From contig DRQV01000044.1 in assembly GCA_011371325.1 (NCBI GenBank), forward strand, positions 1 through 14,846: a stretch of 14,846 nucleotides of DNA. Reading direction: 5' to 3'. The DNA is from Thioploca sp. (GTDB lineage: Bacteria > Pseudomonadota > Gammaproteobacteria > Beggiatoales > Beggiatoaceae). Positions 8,537 through 14,846 of the stretch are shown here, piece after piece. Each line of letters opens with the position of its first letter. Position 1 is the first letter of the stretch. The position numbers and the translations under genes are program-made. The notes under the pieces were generated by a model that searched no databases, was not told the origin of the DNA, and worked only from the letters and a program-made list of their open reading frames with translations.

Positions 8537-8585
8537 GCTATAATATTAGTTATATTGGTAGTTACTAAAAGCATATAAAGTTATA

Positions 8586-10847
8586 TTAAAACCCTAACTT
8601 CTTAATAGTATTAATGATTTTCTTATGAGTAACTACTTCATAATATTTAATATTTGTTAAAGGATAATTTTCATGATCTTCTTGCCAAATTTTAGTGTAT
8701 CCTTCTCGAATTACAATTTCATGAGAATTACCTTTCATATCAGAATAATAACCAGCATAAAATGAAGTTTTATAATCATCATTTGGTAACTTAATTTTAA
8801 TATGTCGTAAAGCCATTTCATTGTGCAATTTTTCAAAAGCTTCTGGTGCTAATTCCACACCATTAAGATTGTATCGAAAAGTTGTCATGCCTTTTTCACC
8901 TTTAAATGCATCATCCGGTGCTTGTTGAAATACCATAACATTAGTTAATAAATCAGATTTATCAGCATATTTCTTTCGCAATTTCCACGAACAAGATGAT
9001 AATCGATCTGCATTACCTATGGCTGGTGAAATCATAATTCGTTGTTTGCCATCATATAGAAATTTAGGTGATTCTGGCAAATAGCAAATACCAATCCCTA
9101 ATTCTAATTCTGGCAAGTCATATTTCCTACTTACTTCATTTTGTTTATTAACCACTTGTAACATATGACTAGCTAGACCGCAGGCTCTAGCCACTGCTGA
9201 CCATTGGTCTGGCACTTTATGATATTCAAATAAACTAAGAATAACTGCATCACCTTCAATAAATACTTTTTCAGCTCCAAATATCTCAATTAATTGATTG
9301 ATTGGATTAAAGAAATTTCTACTAAAATGGGTTGCTGGATTTAACCCACGCCGAAATAATTCATCTGTCATGGTAGTAGAACCACGTAAATCAGCCTTTA
9401 AAATAACATGACAACGAATAGATTCAGTACTATTTTTATGTTCTCCAGGCTCAAAATATTCGTGTAGCATATTATTACTACGGGATAATTGCACGTCAGA
9501 TTCATCAATTAATAAATTTATTTGTCCCATAACTTTGTGAATAAGATTGCAATATTTTATATCTCTCCTATAAGTAATAAAATCAGTAATAAAACGTCTT
9601 AATACTTGATTATCTGGTTTGCGAGCTAATTGTTGTAAATGTTTCTTGGTCTGTTTTAATTTATTGATGGATATAGATTTATTATCAGAATAACGTAAAG
9701 GTCTAATTCTTAGCTGATTTTGTAATTTTTTAGCAATAATTTCATCATCTATTTCTCCACATAATGCTAAATAAATTAATTCTGGCTTAATTAATTTAAA
9801 ATAAAACTCATACATTTTAGGTGTTTCATAAGCGGCTAAAATATATAATATTAGTTTGGCTTGTTGTAATCCTTGTCTTAATAATTTAACCGTTTGCTGT
9901 TGAGAATTTAATTTGGCTGTAAGAACAGCATGTTTAGCTTCATCTTCTAGTTCCAATGCTTGTTGAGTATTTTCTATAGCAAATAACTCTTCCATGTTTG
10001 CCGGAACGTCTTGCCAAGAAAAACATATTTCTGCTGTTTCATGAATAAATTTATTATTTTTTTCAGAATTAATTTGATGTTTAGTGATAATATGTTCTAA
10101 TAACTCTTCAATTAAGCCATCAAGATTTTTTAAATTATAATTATTATCAGATGTTTGAGGAATTAATATATAATTGCCCATCATCATTTCATCATCATGA
10201 ATATTTGGGCTTTGCAATAATGGATTAGCTAAAATATCTTTCGGTATTGTCCAAGCTAGTCCTAATAAAGATTCCCGCAATTTTCCAATTGGACTCATTT
10301 CTACCCAAATTAATTGAGCAAAAAGCTCACTATTTACTTGGTGTAATAAATTGTTTTTATTACGATTAATCCAAGTTATACGTTCTGATAACTTTAATCT
10401 ATCGTCAGTATTTTTCGAGACTTTGGCTCTCAAATTTTGTATTAATTCTAATAAACTAGATTGTACTGTTGTTAAGATAAATTTAATCGTTGCAATTTGA
10501 AATAGTTGAATATGGTCTATGCGTTTATCTTCTTTAGAATTATGGATTGCTGTTGTTAATATTTTAGAATAGCTGCTATTAAATTCGTCTAATTTACTAC
10601 AGACTTTACTAGATGGTTTATCATTAAAACGTCTTTTGCTGCTGCTACGTTCTTCAAGTAAATCAATGATTAAAGTAGCTGTTAATTTAGTAAAATTAGG
10701 GCTGATATGCACATCAACGTGCACATTATCAATGCCTTTAGGCAAGTTATTAAAATTAATATCTGGATGACATAGTTGTTGTACTATTAATTTATTAGTT
10801 ACAGTTACTGGTTGAGTTGTTGGTTTAGTTTTGAAGATGTTTAACAT
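8586..10847 (-). CDS. Large soluble protein with a divergent class III nucleotide cyclase-like domain
   Basis: A 753-residue protein with no membrane segment or signal peptide visible. The first ~470 residues are mostly charged and helical, with heptad-like stretches near 300-340, and I do not recognise a domain there. About 485-625 resembles a class III adenylate/guanylate cyclase domain. ADLRGSTTMTDEL aligns with the canonical ADIRGFTxLSE (metal Asp D486); FIEGDAVILSLFE aligns with the xGDxxMAxF strand (second metal Asp D533). LGIGICY aligns with RIGIHTG, and IGNADRLSS with VNxAARLxS (R615 kept). The conserved Asn of that last motif is a Gly here, with Asn shifted by one, so catalysis is uncertain. 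About 110 further residues follow the domain. No ribosome binding site is evident before ATG 10847. It may make cAMP or cGMP, or only bind nucleotide. The existence of the gene is secure; the function is inferred. Confidence 0.75.
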   Translation of the reverse strand: MLNIFKTKPTTQPVTVTNKLIVQQLCHPDINFNNLPKGIDNVHVDVHISPNFTKLTATLIIDLLEERSSSKRRFNDKPSSKVCSKLDEFNSSYSKILTTAIHNSKEDKRIDHIQLFQIATIKFILTTVQSSLLELIQNLRAKVSKNTDDRLKLSERITWINRNKNNLLHQVNSELFAQLIWVEMSPIGKLRESLLGLAWTIPKDILANPLLQSPNIHDDEMMMGNYILIPQTSDNNYNLKNLDGLIEELLEHIITKHQINSEKNNKFIHETAEICFSWQDVPANMEELFAIENTQQALELEDEAKHAVLTAKLNSQQQTVKLLRQGLQQAKLILYILAAYETPKMYEFYFKLIKPELIYLALCGEIDDEIIAKKLQNQLRIRPLRYSDNKSISINKLKQTKKHLQQLARKPDNQVLRRFITDFITYRRDIKYCNLIHKVMGQINLLIDESDVQLSRSNNMLHEYFEPGEHKNSTESIRCHVILKADLRGSTTMTDELFRRGLNPATHFSRNFFNPINQLIEIFGAEKVFIEGDAVILSLFEYHKVPDQWSAVARACGLASHMLQVVNKQNEVSRKYDLPELELGIGICYLPESPKFLYDGKQRIMISPAIGNADRLSSCSWKLRKKYADKSDLLTNVMVFQQAPDDAFKGEKGMTTFRYNLNGVELAPEAFEKLHNEMALRHIKIKLPNDDYKTSFYAGYYSDMKGNSHEIVIREGYTKIWQEDHENYPLTNIKYYEVVTHKKIINTIKKLGF

Positions 10848-11322
10848 AATTATTAAAGATTAAATTTAAATTTTAATTAGCCTATAATTTATATCTAATT
10901 TTTATAGATATTTCTCGGCCTACCTATAAAATTTTATATCATTTTTCATTCCAACTATAAGATGGTATCTATAATTAAATGATTTATAATAATTATTATA
11001 CTCAGTAATTTTAAAAGGTTATTAAATTTTTCAGATATTGTTTTAATAATTGAAGTTAAATAAGGTAAGATAAATATTGATAGAAAAACATTAAGATTAG
11101 ATAGACTTCAAAATAGGCAATTTATCAAAATAAATTTGAATAGTTCCTTCTCAGAAAGGTGGTTGGCTAAAAAATATTTGAAGGATGGGAATCTTGTAAT
11201 ATCAAAAATCTCTGGATTCCTGTTTACATGGGAATGACAGCAAAATTTAAACGGAAAATTCTTACTCTCAATTAAGTGTCTAAGCACATTTATACAAGCC
11301 GTTATTTTAATTAAGGAGATGT
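10848..11322. other. 475-bp divergent intergenic region
   Basis: Very AT-rich sequence between the start of the cyclase-like gene (minus) and the J/TM2/pilin mosaic gene (plus). It should carry both promoters, but I see no convincing -35/-10 pair for either. The only structured part is the repeat at 11187-11238. A strong AAGGAG (11313-11318), four bases before ATG 11323, fixes the start of the plus-strand gene. No open frame with protein-like composition was seen on either strand. Confidence 0.6.
11187..11238. repeat. GGGAATC / GGATTCC dispersed intergenic repeat
   Basis: GGAATC at 11188-11193 is inverted as GATTCC at 11215-11220. The latter starts a second hairpin, ATTCC (11216-11220) with GGAAT (11231-11235), ending in GGGAATGAC. 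This is the pattern of the common proteobacterial intergenic repeat in which TGGATTCC and GGGAATGAC flank a short loop. The copy is degenerate: the second stem has a mismatch and is short. It lies upstream of the mosaic gene and may affect its leader RNA. Confidence 0.5.
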
Positions 11323-12426
11323 ATGAAAAATTATTATGAAGTACTTGGTATAAGTAAAAATTCTAGTAATACAGATATTAAAAAAGCAGCTAAGGAAAAA
11401 ATAGACCAAATTAAAATTATTTTTGCAACCTTAGTAAATTCTGAACAACATAAAAACTATGATATAAAATTATCTAATACATCATCGACTGCCAGAAATT
11501 ATTATGAAATTATTGAGGTAAATATAGATGCAAGTCCTAATGAGATTAAAAATAATGCTAAAATTAAAATTAACGAAATTAAAACTGCCTTTAACATATT
11601 ATCCGATTATAAACAAAGAAAGCAATATGATTTAGAATTAGATTCTGCGACAATACCTAAATTAATTATAACTAACGACGATATTTTAAGCACTCCTCAT
11701 GATTTTCCTCAAACGCCGAATTTAGAAACTGATAAATGTTCTACTTGTAATGCTGTTATTTATCAAAAAGCTGAATTCTGTCATAAATGTGGAATTAGAC
11801 ATAGAAGACCAGCTAAAAAATTAACTTTATTGTTATTGACCTTATTTACTGGAGGATTTGGAATACATAGATTTTATTTAGGAAATTACTTATGGGGAAC
11901 AATATATCTATTATTTTTTTGGACATTTATTCCAGTTTTAATATCATTAATTGAATATGTAATTTTTCTTTTTAAAAGTTCAGATAAAATCGAAGAAAGT
12001 TATGAAGCTCATGAATCTACGGTCGCAATTGTAATGATATTACCAGTTTTATTATTTTTTGGTAGAATTACATTGCCGATAATGATTCCAGCTTATTGGG
12101 ATTATGCTAGTAAAACAAAGGTTGTGGAAGCAATATTATTGTTAGAAAATTCTAAACTTATAGTAGAAAAACATATACAAAAAACTGGAACATTTCCATC
12201 TACTAACGAGTTAAAAGCAATAGGAATTATTACATCAGGAACTTATGTTTCAGATATAGAATCCAATGTTCAACAAAATTATTTACAAGCAACTATGAAT
12301 AATAATGCTAGTGTAGTAACTGGTAAAACCATCCGTATAACTTATGAAAATCCAAATGATTGGAAATGTGGTCCTGGTTTTCCTAATGGTATAAATTCTG
12401 ACTATTTACCATATAATTGTAGGTAG
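11323..12426 (+). CDS. Mosaic membrane protein: tandem shortened J-like repeats, zinc ribbon, TM2 domain and pilin-like C-terminus
   Basis: A 367-residue protein. Residues 3-50 and 59-106 are tandem copies of one module, starting NYYEVLGIS and NYYEIIEVN and ending YDIKL and YDLEL. They match the beginning and end of a DnaJ J-domain, but the middle with the Hsp70-activating HPD is absent from both. A zinc ribbon follows (C139, C142, C153, C156). Next is a TM2 domain (about 165-218) with the FTGGFGIHRFYLGN signature and two membrane helices. A third helix (about 232-256) runs into IPAYWDYASKTKVVEA, like the region after the membrane helix of type IV pilins. The end, WKCG...YLPYNCR (C349/C366), resembles a pilin disulfide loop. 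A cytoplasmic N-terminus with three helices puts the pilin-like domain in the periplasm. No prepilin peptidase site is seen. The start has a strong AAGGAG, and bioD follows 7 bases downstream. Function unknown. Confidence 0.85.
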   Translation: MKNYYEVLGISKNSSNTDIKKAAKEKIDQIKIIFATLVNSEQHKNYDIKLSNTSSTARNYYEIIEVNIDASPNEIKNNAKIKINEIKTAFNILSDYKQRKQYDLELDSATIPKLIITNDDILSTPHDFPQTPNLETDKCSTCNAVIYQKAEFCHKCGIRHRRPAKKLTLLLLTLFTGGFGIHRFYLGNYLWGTIYLLFFWTFIPVLISLIEYVIFLFKSSDKIEESYEAHESTVAIVMILPVLLFFGRITLPIMIPAYWDYASKTKVVEAILLLENSKLIVEKHIQKTGTFPSTNELKAIGIITSGTYVSDIESNVQQNYLQATMNNNASVVTGKTIRITYENPNDWKCGPGFPNGINSDYLPYNCR

Positions 12427-12433
12427 AAATTTT

Positions 12434-13096
12434 ATGTTTATTACTGGTACTGATACTGAAATTGGCAAAACTTGGTGTACTTTAGCAATAATTCAATATT
12501 TTAAAAATCAAAATCTATGTGTTGCCGGTATGAAACCAATTGCTTCAGGATGCTATCCCACCACTAATGGTTTAAGAAATAGTGATGCCGAACAAATTTT
12601 GGCTTTAACTGGGTTAGATTTAGCATATGACATAGTTAATCCTTATCCTTTTGAACTTCCAATTGCTCCTCATATTGCAGCTCAACAAATTAATCAAGAT
12701 ATTGAATTGAATGTAATAATTAATAATTACGAACAATTAAAAATTCAATCAGATATAGTAATAGTAGAAGGATTTGGAGGTTGGCGAGTGCCAATTAATG
12801 CTAATTTAAGTTTAAAAGATATGGTGTTAGCCATGAAAATTCCTGTAGTATTAGTGGTTGGAATACGTTTAGGTTGTATAAATCATGCCTTATTAACAGC
12901 TGAAGCTATTGTACAAGATGGATGCCATTTAATAGGATGGATAGCAAATCAAATTGATGCAAATTTTGTTGGACAACAAGCAATTGATACTATTTCCGAA
13001 TATTTATCAGCCCCATTATTAGCTCAAATACCATATTTAAATAATTTAGATATTACAATTTTAGCCAACAAAATAATAAAATTTGGTAAAATATAA
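12434..13096 (+). CDS. bioD: Dethiobiotin synthetase
   Basis: A 220-residue BioD (225 in E. coli), which uses ATP and CO2 to close the ureido ring of 7,8-diaminopelargonate, the next-to-last step of biotin synthesis, in the cytosol. The start is FITGTDTEIGKT, with the P-loop at 5-13 (K12). It is followed by the substrate-binding KPIASG (K34), a VEGFGGWRVPI segment and the late IPYL motif. The ATG sits immediately before the first strand, so the N-terminus is as short as the fold allows. Only a weak AGG lies upstream, and it is within the stop region of the preceding gene 7 bases away. The gene is separated from bioA, bioB, bioF and other biotin genes and probably shares a transcript with the mosaic membrane protein, with which no functional link is evident. 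Confidence 0.95.
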   Translation: MFITGTDTEIGKTWCTLAIIQYFKNQNLCVAGMKPIASGCYPTTNGLRNSDAEQILALTGLDLAYDIVNPYPFELPIAPHIAAQQINQDIELNVIINNYEQLKIQSDIVIVEGFGGWRVPINANLSLKDMVLAMKIPVVLVVGIRLGCINHALLTAEAIVQDGCHLIGWIANQIDANFVGQQAIDTISEYLSAPLLAQIPYLNNLDITILANKIIKFGKI

Positions 13097-13097
13097 T

Positions 13098-13115
13098 ATC
13101 GCAATCAAGTGCGAT
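13098..13115 (+). terminator. Short hairpin just after bioD, weak terminator candidate
   Basis: ATCGCA (13098-13103) and TGCGAT (13110-13115) form a perfect 6-bp stem with a 6-base loop, beginning two bases after the bioD stop. The following sequence is GTGGAAAAATT and not a T run, so intrinsic termination would be inefficient at best. Confidence 0.25.
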
Positions 13116-13185
13116 GTGGAAAAATTGCATTAGTTGGCAAGTGGGCTTATTTAATTCACAAACTCATTAAATTATATGTGAAATT

Positions 13186-13251
13186 TATAGTATTTCCCAG
13201 CTTGTATGTCTCCTCCATCCACTGGGTTTCAGTAAATCGGGAAATGCTATA
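13186..13251. repeat. 66-bp MITE-like element with 13-bp terminal inverted repeats
   Basis: TATAGTATTTCCC at 13186-13198 and the reverse complement of 13239-13251 agree at 12 of 13 bases. Inside, CCCAG (13196-13200) and CTGGG (13222-13226) are also inverted, so the single strand could fold on itself. The ends begin and finish with TA, as expected for non-autonomous relatives of IS630/Tc1-type elements, which target TA. It contains no reading frame. It lies between bioD and the end of the convergent thioredoxin-like gene. Confidence 0.6.
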
Positions 13252-13277
13252 CGTAAGGTATGCGTAATTTTAATCAA

Positions 13278-13544
13278 TTAACAGCAATGATCGTCAGCCG
13301 GGCAACAAGATGACTTAAACCATGATAGAATTGTCTTTTTATCAGGAATACCACCTGCATGAGCAATCTTACCATCTACAATCACACCTGGCGTTGACAT
13401 AATACCATAAGACATTATTTCAGCCATATCTTCGACCTTCTCTAAATTAATTTTTATACCATTTTCATTGGTAACATTTTCAATTAGTTTTTGGGTTGTT
13501 TTGCAATTTGCACAACCTGTACCTAACACTTTCACTTCTATCAT
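13278..13544 (-). CDS. Small thioredoxin-like redox-active disulfide protein (TM0996/MTH895 family) with Cys-rich tail
   Basis: An 88-residue single-domain thioredoxin-fold protein. The active-site motif CANC (C11, C14) follows the first strand, and MSTPGVIVDG contains the cis-proline strand typical of the family. It should be a cytoplasmic dithiol/disulfide carrier. The C-terminus is CCPADDHCC (C80, C81, C87, C88), which could bind a soft metal or metalloid. It starts 7 bases after the permease stop with a good GAGGA, so the two are one operon. Small proteins of this family often accompany DUF318/ArsP permeases, and with the arsC remnant upstream a role in arsenic or metal handling is the likeliest reading. 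The 181 bases between it and bioD hold only a hairpin and the MITE-like repeat. Confidence 0.85.
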   Translation of the reverse strand: MIEVKVLGTGCANCKTTQKLIENVTNENGIKINLEKVEDMAEIMSYGIMSTPGVIVDGKIAHAGGIPDKKTILSWFKSSCCPADDHCC

Positions 13545-13551
13545 AATTTCC

Positions 13552-14505
13552 TCACACTATAAAATTAAAAAACCAGCCTACAATAATAATGGAAGCTGTT
13601 ACAATTCCAGTAAATAAAACCAAAGCTTGCCATTTAATTACCTTCCTTAAAATTAATAATTCAGGTAATGAGATTGCCGCAATACTCATCATAAAACTGA
13701 GCGTTGTACCAATAGCAACACCTTTAATTAACATAGCTTCCGCTAAAGGAATAACACCTACAGCATTCGAGTAAAGTGGTACGCCAATAAGTACGGCCAT
13801 TGGAACTGCCAATATATTGTTTGTATCAGCTAAATTTGCAGCCCATTCTTGGGGGAAAAACCCATGAAACCATGCACCTAAACCAACTCCAAGGATTACC
13901 CATTTCCAAATGCGTCCAACAATCTCTTTAACCTGTGAAACTGCATATCGGTTTCTTGAACTTAAAGCGTTATCTTGTTTAATTTGTGGAATATCCCCCA
14001 TTTGAATTTTCCATACATAATCTTCTACCCATTTTTCAGGCTTGAATTTTTCAATGAGTATGCCACCAAAAAATGCCACAACTAAACCTGACGCTACATA
14101 TAAAGCAGTAATTTTCCAACCAACGATACCGAATAGCATAACAACTGCAATTTCATTTATCATTGGACTGGCAATTAAAAATGAAAAAGTAACCCCTAAA
14201 GGAATCCCTGCTTCTACAAAGCCAATAAAAAGAGGTACGGATGAGCAAGAGCAAAATGGTGTGATAGCACCTAATATGATGGCTAAGATACGTGCTAAAA
14301 ACTTTGATTTTCCTTGCACATAAGTTCTAACCCTCTCTGGTGATACAAAAGAACGAAAAAAACCCATAATATAAATGATAGTCACAAGCATAATAAATAT
14401 TTTTGCTATATCCATTACAAAAAAATGTACGCTTTCGCCAAGATTGCTTTTAGTTGATAAACCAAGTATTTGAAAAACAATCCAATTTGCAAAATATTCA
14501 AACAT
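13552..14505 (-). CDS. ArsP/DUF318-family permease (YraQ-like)
   Basis: A 317-residue integral membrane protein of the PF03773 permease family, with about eight hydrophobic segments in two halves around a charged cytoplasmic loop (about 150-200). The N-terminal half has PFCSCSSVPLF with the conserved cysteines C85 and C87, then FSFLIASPMINE. The C-terminal half has the related GVPLYSNAVGVIPLAEA and an SLPELLILRK end. In characterised ArsP proteins the paired cysteines are linked to efflux of trivalent organoarsenicals; other members have unknown substrates. AAGGA (14515-14519) lies nine bases before ATG 14505. It is the first intact gene of an operon with the thioredoxin-like gene. The upstream arsC remnant ends 27 bases before its start, which supports arsenic as the ancestral context. 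The substrate is inferred. Confidence 0.88.
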   Translation of the reverse strand: MFEYFANWIVFQILGLSTKSNLGESVHFFVMDIAKIFIMLVTIIYIMGFFRSFVSPERVRTYVQGKSKFLARILAIILGAITPFCSCSSVPLFIGFVEAGIPLGVTFSFLIASPMINEIAVVMLFGIVGWKITALYVASGLVVAFFGGILIEKFKPEKWVEDYVWKIQMGDIPQIKQDNALSSRNRYAVSQVKEIVGRIWKWVILGVGLGAWFHGFFPQEWAANLADTNNILAVPMAVLIGVPLYSNAVGVIPLAEAMLIKGVAIGTTLSFMMSIAAISLPELLILRKVIKWQALVLFTGIVTASIIIVGWFFNFIV

Positions 14506-14532
14506 TAAGTATTTTCCTTGTTTATAAGTGGT

Positions 14533-14646
14533 CTATTTTCCATCACTATAAGAATTTATTACATTCATTTCGTGTATTTTTGCAAATGCTTCTGCCATTT
14601 GACTTTAGCACGAATTTTCAACACAGACGAATAATATTTTTTTCAT
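14533..14646 (-). pseudogene. arsC: Truncated, nonsense-disrupted arsenate reductase (thioredoxin-type ArsC, LMW phosphatase fold)
   Basis: From ATG at 14646 the frame reads MKKILFVCVENSC, a stop (TAA, 14605-14607), then SQMAEAFAKIHEMN and VINSYSDGK, ending at TAG (14533-14535). This is the N-terminus of low-molecular-weight-phosphatase-type arsenate reductase: the C-X5-R loop normally reads CVENSCRSQMAE. Both loop cysteines (C8, C13) are present, but the stop replaces exactly codon 14, which should encode the catalytic Arg. After the second strand (usually EAYSAGS) the gene ends, so about 100 residues are missing. No ribosome binding site is visible. It is on the permease strand, directly upstream, and looks like a deletion relic of an arsC-permease-thioredoxin operon. 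A sequencing error could explain the stop but not the truncation. Confidence 0.8.
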
Positions 14647-14690
14647 GATCTATTTTTGAATGATCGAAAAGGTTGGCCTCGTGAATTCTA

Positions 14691-14846
14691 TCATTTACTA
14701 TTTTTATAAATAAGACTGGCACTTTGATAATAGGTTATAATCTCTTTTTCCTCGTTAAAAGATATATTATTATCCTCTGTATAATCTACACTGTTTAGTG
14801 AAAGTTTATTGATTTTCATTTTATGAATTTTTTTGTCTGGAGTTAA
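14691..14846 (-). CDS. C-terminal end of an unidentified ORF (5' end beyond the window)
   Basis: The frame is open from the window edge (14846) to TGA at 14691-14693, 51 codons before the stop. The sequence is hydrophilic and protein-like, including DYTEDNNISF, EEKEIITYYQSASLIYK and a KNSK end. An internal ATG at 14819 would give 42 residues but has no ribosome binding site, so it is more likely the tail of a longer gene. I do not recognise the family. Its stop is 44 bases before the arsC remnant on the same strand, so it may belong to, or have been damaged with, the same cassette. Confidence 0.4.
   Translation of the reverse strand, partial: LTPDKKIHKMKINKLSLNSVDYTEDNNISFNEEKEIITYYQSASLIYKNSK

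Noticed and set aside
8391..8585. LexA (SOS) box before uvrA
   Set aside because: The best candidate, CTGT followed by a CCAGT instead of an ACAG end, does not fit CTGT-N8-ACAG, and nothing better is present.
11323..11640. Active DnaJ co-chaperone domain
   Set aside because: Neither repeat has HPD or room for it, so Hsp70 stimulation is not supported.
14454..14648. 64-codon plus-strand ORF over the permease start
   Set aside because: It is antisense to the permease start and to the arsC remnant, whose motifs clearly read on the minus strand.
1..14846. CRISPR array, tRNA or rRNA genes
   Set aside because: No regularly spaced direct repeats, cloverleaf or rRNA-like segments were recognised on either strand.

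Overview
The window is a stretch of AT-rich (roughly one third G+C by eye) bacterial chromosome. The proteins look gammaproteobacterial: a 938-residue UvrA, a NirG/NirH-type siroheme decarboxylase pair, a BioD, a type IV pilin-like domain, and a HAMP/SpoIIE phosphatase of a kind I associate with Thiotrichaceae (Beggiatoa and relatives). Intergenic palindromes built on TCAGGATT fit the same idea. The lineage is an inference from family resemblance and was not searched.

Left part (1-5487). A membrane sensor with a cytoplasmic SpoIIE/PP2C phosphatase domain runs leftward off the window edge, missing only its last residues. Divergent from it, a translationally coupled chorismate-utilising pair (TrpE-like synthase and TrpG/PabA-like amidotransferase) starts from a visible sigma70-type promoter. 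On the same strand follow two Lrp-like proteins closely resembling NirG and NirH, the two halves of a siroheme decarboxylase for heme d1 (or alternative heme) synthesis. No nirS, nirJ, nirF or ahbC lies nearby.

Middle (5488-10847). A 63-bp palindromic repeat separates nirH from the convergent uvrA. Upstream of uvrA, on the same strand, is a 753-residue soluble protein with a divergent class III nucleotide cyclase-like domain. The 195-bp gap between them carries a small possible coding remnant.

Right-centre (10848-13251). A 475-bp divergent intergenic region holds a GGAATC/GATTCC-type repeat. It precedes an unusual mosaic membrane protein: two tandem shortened J-like repeats without HPD, a four-cysteine zinc ribbon, a TM2 domain, a third membrane helix, and a type IV pilin-like C-terminal domain. 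Seven bases downstream is bioD. A 66-bp MITE-like element with 13-bp inverted ends lies beyond bioD.

Right edge (13278-14846, all minus strand). A two-gene operon encodes an ArsP/DUF318-type permease and a small CxxC thioredoxin-like protein with a Cys-rich tail. Directly upstream is the broken start of a thioredoxin-type arsenate reductase gene (arsC). It has a stop codon exactly where the catalytic Arg should be, and then a truncation. Together these look like a partly decayed arsenic-resistance cassette. An unidentified ORF fragment continues off the right edge.

No tRNA, rRNA, CRISPR array or transposase gene was seen.
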